DNA from: Longimicrobium sp.
Lineage (GTDB): Bacteria; Gemmatimonadota; Gemmatimonadetes; Longimicrobiales; Longimicrobiaceae
Assembly: GCF_036388275.1 (NCBI RefSeq)
Contig: NZ_DASVSF010000113.1
Coordinates: 62,001-126,000 of the forward strand
Length of the DNA stretch: 64,000 nucleotides
Reading direction: 5' to 3'
Positions 50,558 to 58,487 of the stretch are shown here, piece after piece. How positions within the stretch are numbered: the first letter of the stretch is position 1; each line of letters opens with the position of its first letter. The position numbers and the translations under genes are program-made. The notes beneath the pieces are model-generated. The model was not told the DNA's origin, did not search any database, and was given only the letters and a program-made list of their open reading frames with translations.

Positions 50558-50633
50558 GGTCGGGTCTCCCGTTGAGTGTGTCCTTCAATGGCCTTCACTC
50601 AGGGAGACGGACGGGTCACGAAAAGGACGCAGC

Positions 50634-51884
50634 CTACCGGATCACCGCCCGCCGCTCGCCGCGGTCGCGCTCACCCAGGAACTCGCCGACGGCCGCCAGC
50701 GACTCGATGTGGTCGCAGAAGATCTTGAACGTCGCCAGCAGGGGCACGGCGATGAACGCGCCGGGCAGCCCCCAGATCCAGAACCAGAAGGTAAGCCCCA
50801 CCAGCAGCGCCACGGGGTTCAGCGCCAGCCGGTGCCCCATCAGCGCCGGACTGATGAAGTTGCCCTGGATGATGTTGATCACCAGGAACACGGCGGGCAC
50901 CAGCAGCGCCTGGCCGATGGTGTCGTACACGGTCAGCGCGGCCAGCGTCAGGATGGCCGTCATGATCGCCGCGCCCAGGTACGGAATGAACTCCAGCACC
51001 ACCACCATCGCGCCCCACAGCAGCGGGTTGGGCATCTTAAGCGCCCACATGGCCAGCGCTACCACGATGCCCTCGGTAAAGGTGATGGCGAAGGTGGTGA
51101 GCAGGTAGGTGGAGATGGACGCCTCGGTCTTCCGCGCGATCTCCACCGCCTTCTGCTTGTCGCGCAGGTTGGGGAGAACCTTGATGAGCTTTTGCAGGAA
51201 CAGGTCGCCGGCCGCGAGCAGAAAGTACAGCAGGATCAGCACTTCCATCGCCGCGATCAGGAACTTCTGCGTGGTGCCGAACACCCGGGCGACCAGGCTG
51301 GGCTGGCGCACGACGACTTCCTGCGCCGTTTCCGGCCCGCCCACCGCGCCCGCCGCGTCTTCCACCTGCGCCGCCGTCTGGCTGGCGCGCTCGAACGGCT
51401 TCAGCACCTCGCGGATCCGCGCCTGCGCGGTGGCGAACGTCTGCGGCGCGCTCGACGCCCACCCCTGCACCGGCCCCGAAAGCTCGTATCCCACGAAGCC
51501 CACGGTACCCAGCAGCCCCAGGATGATGAGTCCCGCGCTCACGGGCGGGCGGATCTTGAACCGCGCCAGCGCCCGCACCAGCGGGCTGAACAGGAAGCTG
51601 AGCAGCAGCGCGACCACGATGGGCAGCAGGAAGGGCCGCGCGAAGTACAACGTGTAGAGCAGGGCCAGCACGGTGAGCGTGGTGATGCCGGCGGAGCGCC
51701 CACGCGCGCTGTCCATGGCCTCGCCGGTCCTGCCCAGGTCCGGCGTGGGCGCGCCCGCTTCCACCGGCCGTGCCTGCGCGGTGGCGTCCACGTCGGGCGT
51801 GAGCACCGAGTCGCCGCTTGGAGCGGCGGCGGGAACGTCACCCTCGGGCTGTGGCGTGGATTCGCCTGGGAGATTGGTAGACAT
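50634..51884 (-). CDS. AI-2E family (TqsA/PerM-like) membrane permease
   Basis: A 416-residue membrane protein of the AI-2E transporter family. After a 55-residue Pro/Ala/Glu-rich disordered N-terminus, hydrophobic segments occur near 67-105 (LTVLALLYTLYFARPFLLPIVVALLLSFLF in part), 120-135, 205-222, 275-330 and 340-385. Family landmarks are FSPLVRALARFKIRPPVSAGLIIL, LEFIPYLGAAI and NIIQGNFISPALMGHRLALNP. Members export autoinducer-2, act as Na+/H+ antiporters, or have unknown cargo. Two palindromic operator-like sites lie about 80-110 bp upstream of its start. Confidence 0.88.
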   Translation of the reverse strand: MSTNLPGESTPQPEGDVPAAAPSGDSVLTPDVDATAQARPVEAGAPTPDLGRTGEAMDSARGRSAGITTLTVLALLYTLYFARPFLLPIVVALLLSFLFSPLVRALARFKIRPPVSAGLIILGLLGTVGFVGYELSGPVQGWASSAPQTFATAQARIREVLKPFERASQTAAQVEDAAGAVGGPETAQEVVVRQPSLVARVFGTTQKFLIAAMEVLILLYFLLAAGDLFLQKLIKVLPNLRDKQKAVEIARKTEASISTYLLTTFAITFTEGIVVALAMWALKMPNPLLWGAMVVVLEFIPYLGAAIMTAILTLAALTVYDTIGQALLVPAVFLVINIIQGNFISPALMGHRLALNPVALLVGLTFWFWIWGLPGAFIAVPLLATFKIFCDHIESLAAVGEFLGERDRGERRAVIR

Positions 51885-51965
51885 GGGCCGTGTCACAGGG
51901 GCGGAAGACCATCTTCCATCAGGTGTGCAGAACTTGCGCCCCGCCGGATTTCGGGCGCCGGTTGG

Positions 51966-51994
51966 TTACACTCGTGTAAGTTACAGCCCTGTAA
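51966..51994. promoter_or_regulatory. Two adjacent palindromic operator-like sites
   Basis: TTACACTCGTGTAA (51966-51979) and TTACAGCCCTGTAA (51981-51994) are two inverted repeats with 6-bp arms and 2-bp centres, centred exactly 15 bp apart. A third half-matching element, TTAG to CTAA, follows to 52015. The region is AT-rich against a GC-rich background. It would suit a dimeric repressor controlling the AI-2E permease gene (start 51884). Confidence 0.6.
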
Positions 51995-52058
51995 GTTAGC
52001 AGGGCCGTAATCTAACGAATCAGCGATCCATCTGCGCGTCGGCCGCGTATACGACGAA

Positions 52059-52088
52059 GGCCACGAAGGAAGAACTTCCTCCGTGGCC
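52059..52088. terminator. Long hairpin downstream of terC
   Basis: GGCCACGAAGGAAG and CTTCCTCCGTGGCC form a 14-bp inverted repeat with a single mismatch and a 2-nt centre. It lies about 50 bp beyond the terC stop. It lacks a T-run on either side, so it may be a rho-independent-like end, an RNA-stabilising hairpin, or a member of a dispersed CCACGGAGG-type repeat. Confidence 0.45.
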
Positions 52089-52135
52089 TCCGTGCCCTCC
52101 GTGTGAAACCGCCGTTAGCTCCCGCGGACGCGAGA

Positions 52136-53173
52136 TCAGCCGCGCGGGTCCTCTGGCGGGATGATCGGCCCGGGAGGGTCGTCGGACGCGTCCAGCGGGT
52201 CGTGCGTGACTGGCTGGTGCTCCTCGAGCGCCTTGGGCCAGATCAGCGAGGCGACCACCGAGAACCCCAGCACGCCCGCCACCACGACCAGCGAGATGGC
52301 CACGGGAATGTGGAAGTGCAGCGCCGTCACCAGCATCTTTGCGCCGATGAACATCAGCACCACCGACAGCCCCAGCTTCAGGTAGTGGAACTTGTCGATC
52401 ACCCCCGCCAGCAGGAAGTACAGCGACCGCAGGCACAGGATGGCGAACACGTTGGACGTGTACACCAGGTACGGGTCGCGCGTGACGGCGAAGATGGCGG
52501 GGATGGAATCCACCGCGAAGATCAGGTCCGTCGTTTCCACCAGCACCAGCACCACGAACAGCGGCGTGGCGGCGTTCTGCATCTTCCCGCCGATGTTCTG
52601 CCTGACGAAGAAGCTCTGTCCCTCGTACTGGCTGGTGATGGGAATGAAGCGGCGGATGAGCTTGAGCGCGGGATTGGACTCCGGCTCCACGTCCATCTCG
52701 TCCTGGGTGGCCATCTTGATGCCGGTGTACACCAGGAATGCGCCGAACACGTAGATGATCCAATGGAAGCGCTCGATCAGCAGGGCGCCCGCGGCGATCA
52801 TGATGCCGCGCATGGCCAGGGCGCCCAGCACGCCCCAGAACAGCACCCGGTGCTGGTACTGCGGAGGCACCTTGAAGTACGCGAAGATCAGGACGAAGAC
52901 GAAGATGTTGTCGACCGACAGCGCCAGCTCGATCAGGTAGCCCGTCAGGAACTCCAGGGCCTTCTGCTTGCCTTCGACGCCCTCGACGGGCAGGTACCCC
53001 GTCCAGATGGCCCCGGCGAAGATCAGCGCCAGGGCCGCGGTCATCGCGGCAAAAATGCCCGCTTCGCGCACCTTTACCACGTGCGCCTTGCGGTTCAGCA
53101 CGCCCAGGTCGATCGCCAGGATGACGAACACCAGGAGCGTGAACCCCCCGTATGCCAGAACGTCTCTGCTCAA
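52136..53173 (-). CDS. terC: TerC/Alx family membrane protein (Mn2+-linked)
   Basis: A 345-residue integral membrane protein with about eight or nine hydrophobic segments. The family acidic motifs are present: LIELALSVDNIFVF (near 75-90) and VETTDLIFAVDSIPAIFAVT (near 215-235), plus a conserved PxDxxxxx region. TerC/Alx proteins move Mn2+ or related ions across the membrane; Alx is known to respond to Mn and alkaline pH. The 240-nt leader holds a yybP-ykoY riboswitch and a sigma-70 promoter, which strongly supports a manganese-export role. The start is the ATG at 53173. Confidence 0.92.
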   Translation of the reverse strand: MSRDVLAYGGFTLLVFVILAIDLGVLNRKAHVVKVREAGIFAAMTAALALIFAGAIWTGYLPVEGVEGKQKALEFLTGYLIELALSVDNIFVFVLIFAYFKVPPQYQHRVLFWGVLGALAMRGIMIAAGALLIERFHWIIYVFGAFLVYTGIKMATQDEMDVEPESNPALKLIRRFIPITSQYEGQSFFVRQNIGGKMQNAATPLFVVLVLVETTDLIFAVDSIPAIFAVTRDPYLVYTSNVFAILCLRSLYFLLAGVIDKFHYLKLGLSVVLMFIGAKMLVTALHFHIPVAISLVVVAGVLGFSVVASLIWPKALEEHQPVTHDPLDASDDPPGPIIPPEDPRG

Positions 53174-53279
53174 GCCTTCCTCCGGTGCGGCGCCGCGATG
53201 GTCGCGGCGCGAAGTTCGGTTACGCGCACGAAAAGGGGCGAAACCCTCGTCCCGGACCCGGCCGCGCGTGCGGCACGTT

Positions 53280-53412
53280 CCCGTGCGACGAAGGTCTCGC
53301 CCTGACGGCGGGCGCCCCGCGGCGCCTGCGTCCCAACCGGACCGTGCGGGCTGCCCCGCAGTCTTGACGATCCGGCCGCCGGCTGTCTCGCCGGTGAGCT
53401 ACTCCCCTTCCT
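53280..53412 (-). ncRNA. yybP-ykoY (manganese) riboswitch upstream of terC
   Basis: Read on the minus strand, the leader begins GGAAGGGGAGTAGC (53412 down to about 53399) and about 90 nt later has CCGTCAGGGCGAGACC (53308-53293). These are the two conserved halves of the Mn2+-binding yybP-ykoY riboswitch, at normal distance and separated by GC-rich hairpins. The following leader (53280-53174) contains ACGAGGG/CCCCTTTTCGT, possibly the expression platform. Known riboswitches of this class turn on terC/alx and mntP-type genes when Mn is high. Confidence 0.85.
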
Positions 53413-53420
53413 GAGTGCGG

Positions 53421-53449
53421 AAGCTATCCGGCAATTCCCCTGCCGTCAA
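53421..53449 (-). promoter_or_regulatory. Sigma-70 promoter of the terC riboswitch transcript
   Basis: On the minus strand TTGACG (53449-53444) and TAGCTT (53426-53421) are spaced exactly 17 nt apart. The predicted start near 53414 falls at the first base of the riboswitch, which supports both calls. Confidence 0.75.
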
Positions 53450-53538
53450 CGCAAGCCGCTCCCCGGTGCTGGCCCGCGGAGTGCGACAGCCACATCATTC
53501 ACGCGATGATCACTCGAGTGGAGCAACCGAACCTGCTG

Positions 53539-54462
53539 ATGCACACGCACCAACGGCTTCGCCGAGCCCTGTGCGCCGCGGCCGCCTCGCTCCTGACCGC
53601 CTCCGCCTGCGCTCCCGCTGTGCCGGACGGCGCCTCCGCCGCGACGCCGTCCGCCCACGGGCACCTGCTGATCGTAGGTGGCGGTACGCAGCCCGCGGAG
53701 CTGGTCGAGCGGTTCGTGGAGCTCGCCGGCGGGCCCGGCCGCGCCCGCATCGCCGTCGTGCCGATGGCCAGCGAGGCAGCCGAGGAGTCCGGCCGCGAAA
53801 AAGCCGCGGACCTCCGCAGGCTCGGGGCCGACGCCTTCGTCCTGAACCTGTCGCGTGCCCAGGCGCTGACCGACTCGGCGGCGCGGCTGTTGAACGGCGC
53901 CACCGGGGTGTGGTTCTCGGGCGGCGACCAGTCGCGGCTGACCGCCGTTCTCGCGGGGACGCCCACCCTGGATGCCATCCGGGCCCGCTGGCGCGCCGGG
54001 GCCGTGGTGGCGGGCACCAGCGCGGGCGCGGCGGTGATGCCCGACTCCATGCTCACGGGCAACCAGGTGCGCGCCGGCACCGACACGGTGGGCTACTACG
54101 GAGACGAGTACCCGGACGTACGCCGCGGCGCCATCCAGGTGGTCGCCGGGCTGGGGTTTCTCCCCGGCACCCTCATCGACCAGCACTTCATCCGCCGCGA
54201 ACGGCACAACCGGCTGCTGGCGGCCGTGCTGGAACGCCCGACGCTGCTGGGCGTCGGCATCGACGAATCCACCGCGCTCGAAGTGGCCCCCGACGGCCGC
54301 TGGACCGTACGCGGCGCGAGCGCGGTATTCGTCTACGATGCCCGCGACGCCCGCGTAACCCCGGCCAGCGCGCCGGTCCTGGGCGCATCCGCGATCCGCA
54401 CCCACCTGCTCGTTCCCGGCACCGTGTTCGACCCTGCCACCGGGCGAGCCACACTGCCCTGA
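53539..54462 (+). CDS. Exported cyanophycinase (peptidase S51-like)
   Basis: A 307-residue protein with an N-terminal signal ending ASLLTASACAP (probable lipoprotein). The serine-hydrolase core has VVPMASEAAEE, GVWFSGGDQSRL, the nucleophile elbow VAGTSAGAAVM, DQHFIRRERHNRLLA and GVGIDESTAL, as in cyanophycinases, which cut cyanophycin (poly-Asp-Arg) to beta-Asp-Arg dipeptides. Extracellular forms are used to feed on cyanophycin from other cells. No cyanophycin synthetase is in the window. An alternative ATG at 53506 would add 11 residues. Confidence 0.88.
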   Translation: MHTHQRLRRALCAAAASLLTASACAPAVPDGASAATPSAHGHLLIVGGGTQPAELVERFVELAGGPGRARIAVVPMASEAAEESGREKAADLRRLGADAFVLNLSRAQALTDSAARLLNGATGVWFSGGDQSRLTAVLAGTPTLDAIRARWRAGAVVAGTSAGAAVMPDSMLTGNQVRAGTDTVGYYGDEYPDVRRGAIQVVAGLGFLPGTLIDQHFIRRERHNRLLAAVLERPTLLGVGIDESTALEVAPDGRWTVRGASAVFVYDARDARVTPASAPVLGASAIRTHLLVPGTVFDPATGRATLP

Positions 54463-54482
54463 TCCCCCGCTTTCCGGGAAGG

Positions 54483-54511
54483 TTGACTTTCCGGTCCCAA
54501 TCCGCTTATTT
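54483..54511 (+). promoter_or_regulatory. Promoter of the SdpR/SdpI operon
   Basis: TTGACT (54483-54488) and TTATTT (54506-54511) are 17 nt apart (TATTTA at 18 nt is an alternative -10). The -10 touches the first palindromic operator at 54510, so a bound repressor would block RNA polymerase. Confidence 0.65.
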
Positions 54512-54539
54512 AGACGATCGTCTAATAGACGATCGTCTA
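54510..54539. promoter_or_regulatory. Tandem palindromic operator for an ArsR/SdpR-type repressor
   Basis: TTAGACGATCGTCTAA (54510-54525) is a perfect 16-bp palindrome; TAGACGATCGTCTA (54526-54539) repeats its 14-bp core. Centres are 15 bp apart. They lie between the -10 box and the start of a small ArsR-family gene at 54576, the expected position for autorepression. Confidence 0.8.
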
Positions 54540-54575
54540 AGTGACGAGCCTTACACGCGACCGCTCCGGCCACCG

Positions 54576-54848
54576 ATGCTCGACGAAACGCTGCGCGCCC
54601 TGGGCGACCCCACCCGCAGGGAGATCCTGCGGGTGCTGCGCGCGGGCGACCTGACGGCGGGCGAAATCTCGGGCCGGTTTCCCATGACCGCCGCCTCGGT
54701 GTCGCACCACCTGTCCGTGCTCAAGGAGGCGGGGCTGGTGAAGTCGGAGCGCAACGGGCGCAACCTTGTGTACTCGCTGGAAACCACGGTTTTCCAGGAG
54801 TTCCTTCAGCAGATGCTGGATCTTTTCGGCAAGGGAGACGAACGATGA
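54576..54848 (+). CDS. Autorepressor SdpR-family ArsR-type regulator
   Basis: A 90-residue winged-helix repressor: MLDETLRALGDPTRREILRVL, recognition-helix region FPMTAASVSHHLSVLKEAGLVKSERNGRNLVYSL, and dimer helix at the end. The lack of cysteines or other metal ligands argues against metal sensing and for the SdpR type, which controls a neighbouring SdpI immunity protein. A pair of perfect palindromes sits 36-66 bp upstream, over the promoter. Its stop overlaps the next ATG by 4 nt, a translational coupling usual for sdpR-sdpI. Confidence 0.88.
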   Translation: MLDETLRALGDPTRREILRVLRAGDLTAGEISGRFPMTAASVSHHLSVLKEAGLVKSERNGRNLVYSLETTVFQEFLQQMLDLFGKGDER

Positions 54849-55492
54849 GAAACCGCTGGCTGGCCCCGGCCGTCACGCTGGCCATGTGGGCGTTCGCGCT
54901 GGCCATGTTCGGGCGGCTGCCCGCGATGGTGCCGTCGCACGTGAACCTGGCGGGTGAGGTGGACGGCTGGATGCCGCGCGCCTACGGCGCGTTCCTCCCC
55001 GCCATCATCGCCACGGCGATGGTCGGCCTGATCCACCTGGTGCCCCGCATCGACCCGCGCGCGGCGAACGTGGAGAAGTTCCAGGGCGACTGGCGGCTGC
55101 TGCTGAACCTGATCGTGCTGTTCTTCGCCGTGGTGGAGGTCACCACGCTGGGCCACGCGCTCGGCTGGCCGGTGGACCTGGGCCGGGCCAGCCTGGTGTC
55201 GGTGGCGCTGCTGTTCGTGGGCATCGGCAACTACCTGCCGCGGGTGCGCAGCAACTGGTTCATGGGCATCCGTACCCCGTGGACGATGGACAACGAGCGC
55301 GTCTGGCGCGCCACGCACCGGGTGGGCGGACGCACCTTCGTCACCGCGGGACTGATGCTGGGCGTGGCCGCCCTGCTGCCGGTGGCCGTCAGGCCGGCGC
55401 TGACACTCGTGTCCATCGTCGTCGCGGTGGTGATTCCCCTGATCTACTCGTACGTGGCATGGCGGCGCGACGTGGCCGGCCGGCCGCTGTGA
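54845..55492 (+). CDS. SdpI-family membrane protein
   Basis: A 215-residue membrane protein with six hydrophobic segments. The N-terminal DUF1648 part has LPAMVPSHVNLAGEVDGW and the C-terminal half the SdpI signature GNYLPRVRSNWFMGIRTPWTMDNERVWRATHRVGGR in parts. SdpI of Bacillus protects against the SDP killing toxin and can relay its presence by sequestering SdpR. Here the sdpR-sdpI overlap and operators are kept, but no sdpABC toxin genes are in the window; a response to envelope stress or foreign toxin is plausible. Confidence 0.88.
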   Translation: MRNRWLAPAVTLAMWAFALAMFGRLPAMVPSHVNLAGEVDGWMPRAYGAFLPAIIATAMVGLIHLVPRIDPRAANVEKFQGDWRLLLNLIVLFFAVVEVTTLGHALGWPVDLGRASLVSVALLFVGIGNYLPRVRSNWFMGIRTPWTMDNERVWRATHRVGGRTFVTAGLMLGVAALLPVAVRPALTLVSIVVAVVIPLIYSYVAWRRDVAGRPL

Positions 55493-55526
55493 TCACGCAT
55501 TCTCTCCCAATCGAAACGTGACTCCG

Positions 55527-56873
55527 ATGAACGGACGGATGATGGCGGTCCGCATGATGGCGGCGTTGGTTGGCCTGCTGATCGCGGCGCCTGCCGTGGA
55601 TGCGCAGACGCCAGAGCAGGACGCGGCGCGTGCGATGGAAGCGTGGACGAAGCTGGTGGACGACGGCCGCTATGACGAGGCGTGGCGGCAGGCTGCCCCG
55701 GCCGTGCAGGAGCGCGTTCCGCTGCCGGCGTGGGAGGCCAGCTTGCGCGGTGCACGCGGCAGCCTGGGCACGGTGTCGGGACGCGTGCTGGAATCGTCCG
55801 AGGTCGTCCCCGCCCCGCCCGGCGCGCCCGCGGGCGAGTGGGTGCGCGTGCGGTTCGTGGTGACGTTCGCAGGCGGGAGGGTCGCGACGGAAAGCGCCAT
55901 CGCGCTCGGGGGTGAGGGCCAGTGGAGAGCGGCGGGCTACTTCATCGCGCCGCGCCCGCAGGCGTCGGACTACGCCGCCCCCGCGGACGCGCCGTACACG
56001 GCGGAGGAGGTGACGGTGAACGCGGGCGGCCACACCCTCGCCGGCACGCTCACCCTGCCGAAGGACGCGCGGAGCCGGGTGCCCGCGGTGGTGCTGATCA
56101 CCGGATCAGGGGCGCAGGACCGCGACGCGCACTCGCCGCTGATCCCGGACTACCGCTTCTTCCGCCAGGTTGCGGACACGCTGTCCCGCCGCGGCATCGC
56201 CGTCCTGCGCATGGATGACCAGGGCTGGGGCGGTTCCAAGGGCGACCCGTCCGCCGCGACCACCGCGGACTTCGCGGACGACATCCGCGCCGGCATCGCC
56301 TTCCTGCGCGCCCGGCCGGAGATCGATCCCGAGCGCATCGGCCTGGCGGGGCACAGCGAGGGCGGGATCATCGCGCCGCTCATCGCGGCCGGCGACCCGC
56401 GCATCCGCGCCGTCGTGCTACTGGCGGCCACGTCGCGCACAGGCAACCGCATCGTCGACTTCCAGGTGCGGGATGCGCTCATCGCACAGGGTCTGGCCGG
56501 CGCCTCGTTGGATTCAGCCTTCGCGGCGGCCGTCGCCGCCCGATCCGCCGCGGCGGAGGTGCCGTGGGTGCGGTGGTTCCTGGAGCACGATCCGCTGCCC
56601 GTCGCGCGGCAGGTGCGCGCGCCCGTGCTGATCCTTCACGGCGCCACCGACCGCCAGGTGACGCCGGACCAGGCGCCGGAGCTGGAGGCCGCCATCCGCG
56701 CGGGGGGGAACCGCGACGTGACGGTGCGCGTGTTCCCCGCGCTGAACCACCTGTTCCTCCCGGACGCCGAAGGAACGGCGGATCCAGCCCGCTACGCCCG
56801 CCTCCCCGAAAAGCGGGTTCCCGGCGAGGTGCTGGGCTCACTCGCGGACTGGCTGGCGCAGCGCCTTCGCTGA
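55527..56873 (+). CDS. Exported alpha/beta hydrolase with N-terminal DUF3887/DUF4019-like domain
   Basis: A 448-residue protein with a signal peptide (MMAALVGLLIAAPAVDAQ). Residues about 25-150 form a small NTF2-like domain (WTKLVDDGRYDEAWRQAAPAVQ, VRFVVTFAGGR). The alpha/beta hydrolase (about 160-448) has the nucleophile elbow AGHSEGGIIAP, VVLITGSGAQDRD forming the oxyanion region, an acid in LILHGATDRQVTP, and the His in PALNHLF. It resembles exported S9/DLH-like esterases. Substrate unknown. A terminator follows the stop. Confidence 0.85.
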   Translation: MNGRMMAVRMMAALVGLLIAAPAVDAQTPEQDAARAMEAWTKLVDDGRYDEAWRQAAPAVQERVPLPAWEASLRGARGSLGTVSGRVLESSEVVPAPPGAPAGEWVRVRFVVTFAGGRVATESAIALGGEGQWRAAGYFIAPRPQASDYAAPADAPYTAEEVTVNAGGHTLAGTLTLPKDARSRVPAVVLITGSGAQDRDAHSPLIPDYRFFRQVADTLSRRGIAVLRMDDQGWGGSKGDPSAATTADFADDIRAGIAFLRARPEIDPERIGLAGHSEGGIIAPLIAAGDPRIRAVVLLAATSRTGNRIVDFQVRDALIAQGLAGASLDSAFAAAVAARSAAAEVPWVRWFLEHDPLPVARQVRAPVLILHGATDRQVTPDQAPELEAAIRAGGNRDVTVRVFPALNHLFLPDAEGTADPARYARLPEKRVPGEVLGSLADWLAQRLR

Positions 56874-56883
56874 CCACGGCTGC

Positions 56884-56925
56884 AAAAAAGCGGGGGCGCC
56901 GCCACCAGGCTGCGTCCCCGCTTTC
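56884..56925. terminator. Bidirectional intrinsic terminator
   Basis: AAAAAAGCGGGGGCGC (56884-56899) pairs with GCGTCCCCGCTTT (56912-56924) with one mismatch-type wobble. It separates the hydrolase (+) from the TPR gene (-), which converge. Confidence 0.8.
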
Positions 56926-56937
56926 GTTCCCCCGCCG

Positions 56938-57252
56938 TCACCACGCGTCCAGCACGTCCTCGAACTCGCCGGCCATGGTGGGGTGCCCGTGGCGGTTGGC
57001 CGCCTCGATCCCCTTCTGGTACGCCTCGCGCGCTTCGTCGTCGCGGCCCAGGTGGCGCAGCGCGGTACCCAGCCGCCCCCACGCGTTGCCCTCGTCGTCG
57101 GTGCGGGCCAGGTAGCCGCGCAGGGCCTCGACCGCGTCGTCCCAGCGCTCCTCCTTTTCGTACTCCAGCGCCAGCCCGAACCGGGGCCGCGGGTCGTCGG
57201 GATGGGCATCCAGCATCTTCCTGAGCGCTGCGATTCGCGCTTCTGTCGTCAC
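56938..57252 (-). CDS. Small tetratricopeptide-repeat protein
   Basis: A 104-residue protein with about two and a half TPR units: ARIAALRKMLDAHPDDPRPRFGLALEYEKEERWDDAVEAL, GNAWGRLGTALRHLGRDDEAREAYQKGIEAA and the partial last one. It starts with GTG at 57252, preceded by AGGAGG at ideal spacing, which overrules the longer open frame to 57366. TPRs mediate protein contacts; the partner is not evident. Cytoplasmic, no signal. Confidence 0.82.
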   Translation of the reverse strand: MTTEARIAALRKMLDAHPDDPRPRFGLALEYEKEERWDDAVEALRGYLARTDDEGNAWGRLGTALRHLGRDDEAREAYQKGIEAANRHGHPTMAGEFEDVLDAW

Positions 57253-57416
57253 GGTGCCTCCTGGTTGCGGCGCGGCGCGCAATCTACGTAGTGCCGCTGA
57301 AGTTCGTGCTGATCCAGCGGAGCGAATGCCGGTAGATTCGGGCCTTGTCCAACGGTTCGAAAACATGGCCGCGGAGGCGGCTTATCGAATGAGCCCGATC
57401 AGGCTGGATCGGGTGT

Positions 57417-58124
57417 TCAGGGGACGATCAGGACGACCCACTCCAGGTTCGCGTCGGCTCGAATCTCGGTGAGCAGTCGCGGCGCGGATCCGGCCGCGGG
57501 CGGCGCGCTCACGCGGAAGTCGCGGCTGGAAAACACCCTGACCTGCATCGTGTCCGATCCCACGGTGGGAATGAGCTCCCACGGAATCAGGATGGGCGAG
57601 GGGAGCGGCCCCTCTCCGGAGATGCTGAAGCCGGGGCCTCCCCTCGTGAAGGATACGTGCCATCGCTCGTACCCCGGCGCCGGGAGCGTACCGGAAGAGC
57701 CAGGAAAGATGGGAAGCACCAGGTCCTGCCGGGCGCGGAGCGTCATCGACGGGCTGCCCCGGCGCGCCACGCTATACACCGTGAAGTTCGAAAACGGCAC
57801 GGCGCCAAGCGTCGGCACGGGAAGCCGCACCCCAAGGCCGTTCGCCACGACCGCGCTGTCCAGCGGCACCCTGGCGGAGAATTGCCGCTTTTGCGTTCGC
57901 GTTCCGATCGCATTCTGCACGCGGAGCGTGTCACTTCGGAAATCGATCCGCTCGCCACCGCTCAACGCGATGAAAGTGGCCTGCACGTGGGTGGAGTCGG
58001 CGCCACGGCCGTGCGTACTCACCTGCACCTCGGCCACGATCACGCGACCGGGGGTGGTAGGAAGTACGCATGCTGCCGCGAGCGTGAGCAGGAGAAGTCC
58101 GGCACGAGGGGAAAATCGAAGCAT
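57417..58124 (-). CDS. Hypothetical lipoprotein
   Basis: I do not recognise this 235-residue protein. It has a clear lipoprotein signal (AGLLLLTLAAACVLP, lipid Cys near 19) and afterwards mostly short beta-strand-like segments (VIVAEVQVST, VQATFIALSGGERIDFRSDTLRV, MQVRVFSSRDFRVSA), suggesting a two-domain beta sandwich exposed at the cell envelope. There is one ATG start with no marked ribosome site. It stands alone between the TPR gene and a 30-bp tandem repeat. Confidence 0.65.
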   Translation of the reverse strand: MLRFSPRAGLLLLTLAAACVLPTTPGRVIVAEVQVSTHGRGADSTHVQATFIALSGGERIDFRSDTLRVQNAIGTRTQKRQFSARVPLDSAVVANGLGVRLPVPTLGAVPFSNFTVYSVARRGSPSMTLRARQDLVLPIFPGSSGTLPAPGYERWHVSFTRGGPGFSISGEGPLPSPILIPWELIPTVGSDTMQVRVFSSRDFRVSAPPAAGSAPRLLTEIRADANLEWVVLIVP

Positions 58125-58130
58125 GAGAGG

Positions 58131-58190
58131 GGATCGGATGTGGAGAAGGCGGAGCCAGATGGATCGGATGTGGGGAAGGCGCAGCCACGT
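58131..58190 (+). repeat. Two tandem 30-bp copies
   Basis: A unit beginning GGATCGGATGTGG occupies 58131-58160 and 58161-58190 with 26 of 30 positions identical. It lies in the leader region of the lipoprotein gene. The rest of the gap to the MFS gene (58191-58487) shows no further feature that I can support. Confidence 0.8.
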
Positions 58191-58487
58191 GGAAGCGAGA
58201 ACGCCTTACGGGGCGAATCGGGACAGGGTAGAGATCCGCCCCACGTTGGGCAATGATGCGAGGGATTTCCACTTTGCTACACGAGCGAGTCGGGGTGGGG
58301 CGCTCGCGATCCCGTTGCCACCGGCTCGGGCGAAATCGCGGCGGTGGCGGCACTTGGCGCGTTGTCAGCGGCGGGGGCAGGCGGTATCTTAGCGCCCTCA
58401 CACGGAAGGGGTGAAAGCAGGGCTTTGAGCAGATCAACCATTTCCGCGGGCTCACGCGGTTTCGGCGCGGTAGCCGGGCGGCCTCTC

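Noticed and set aside
58125..58487. Cobalamin riboswitch upstream of the operon containing the adenosyltransferase
   Set aside because: No B12-box-like conserved segment was seen; only a 30-bp tandem repeat.
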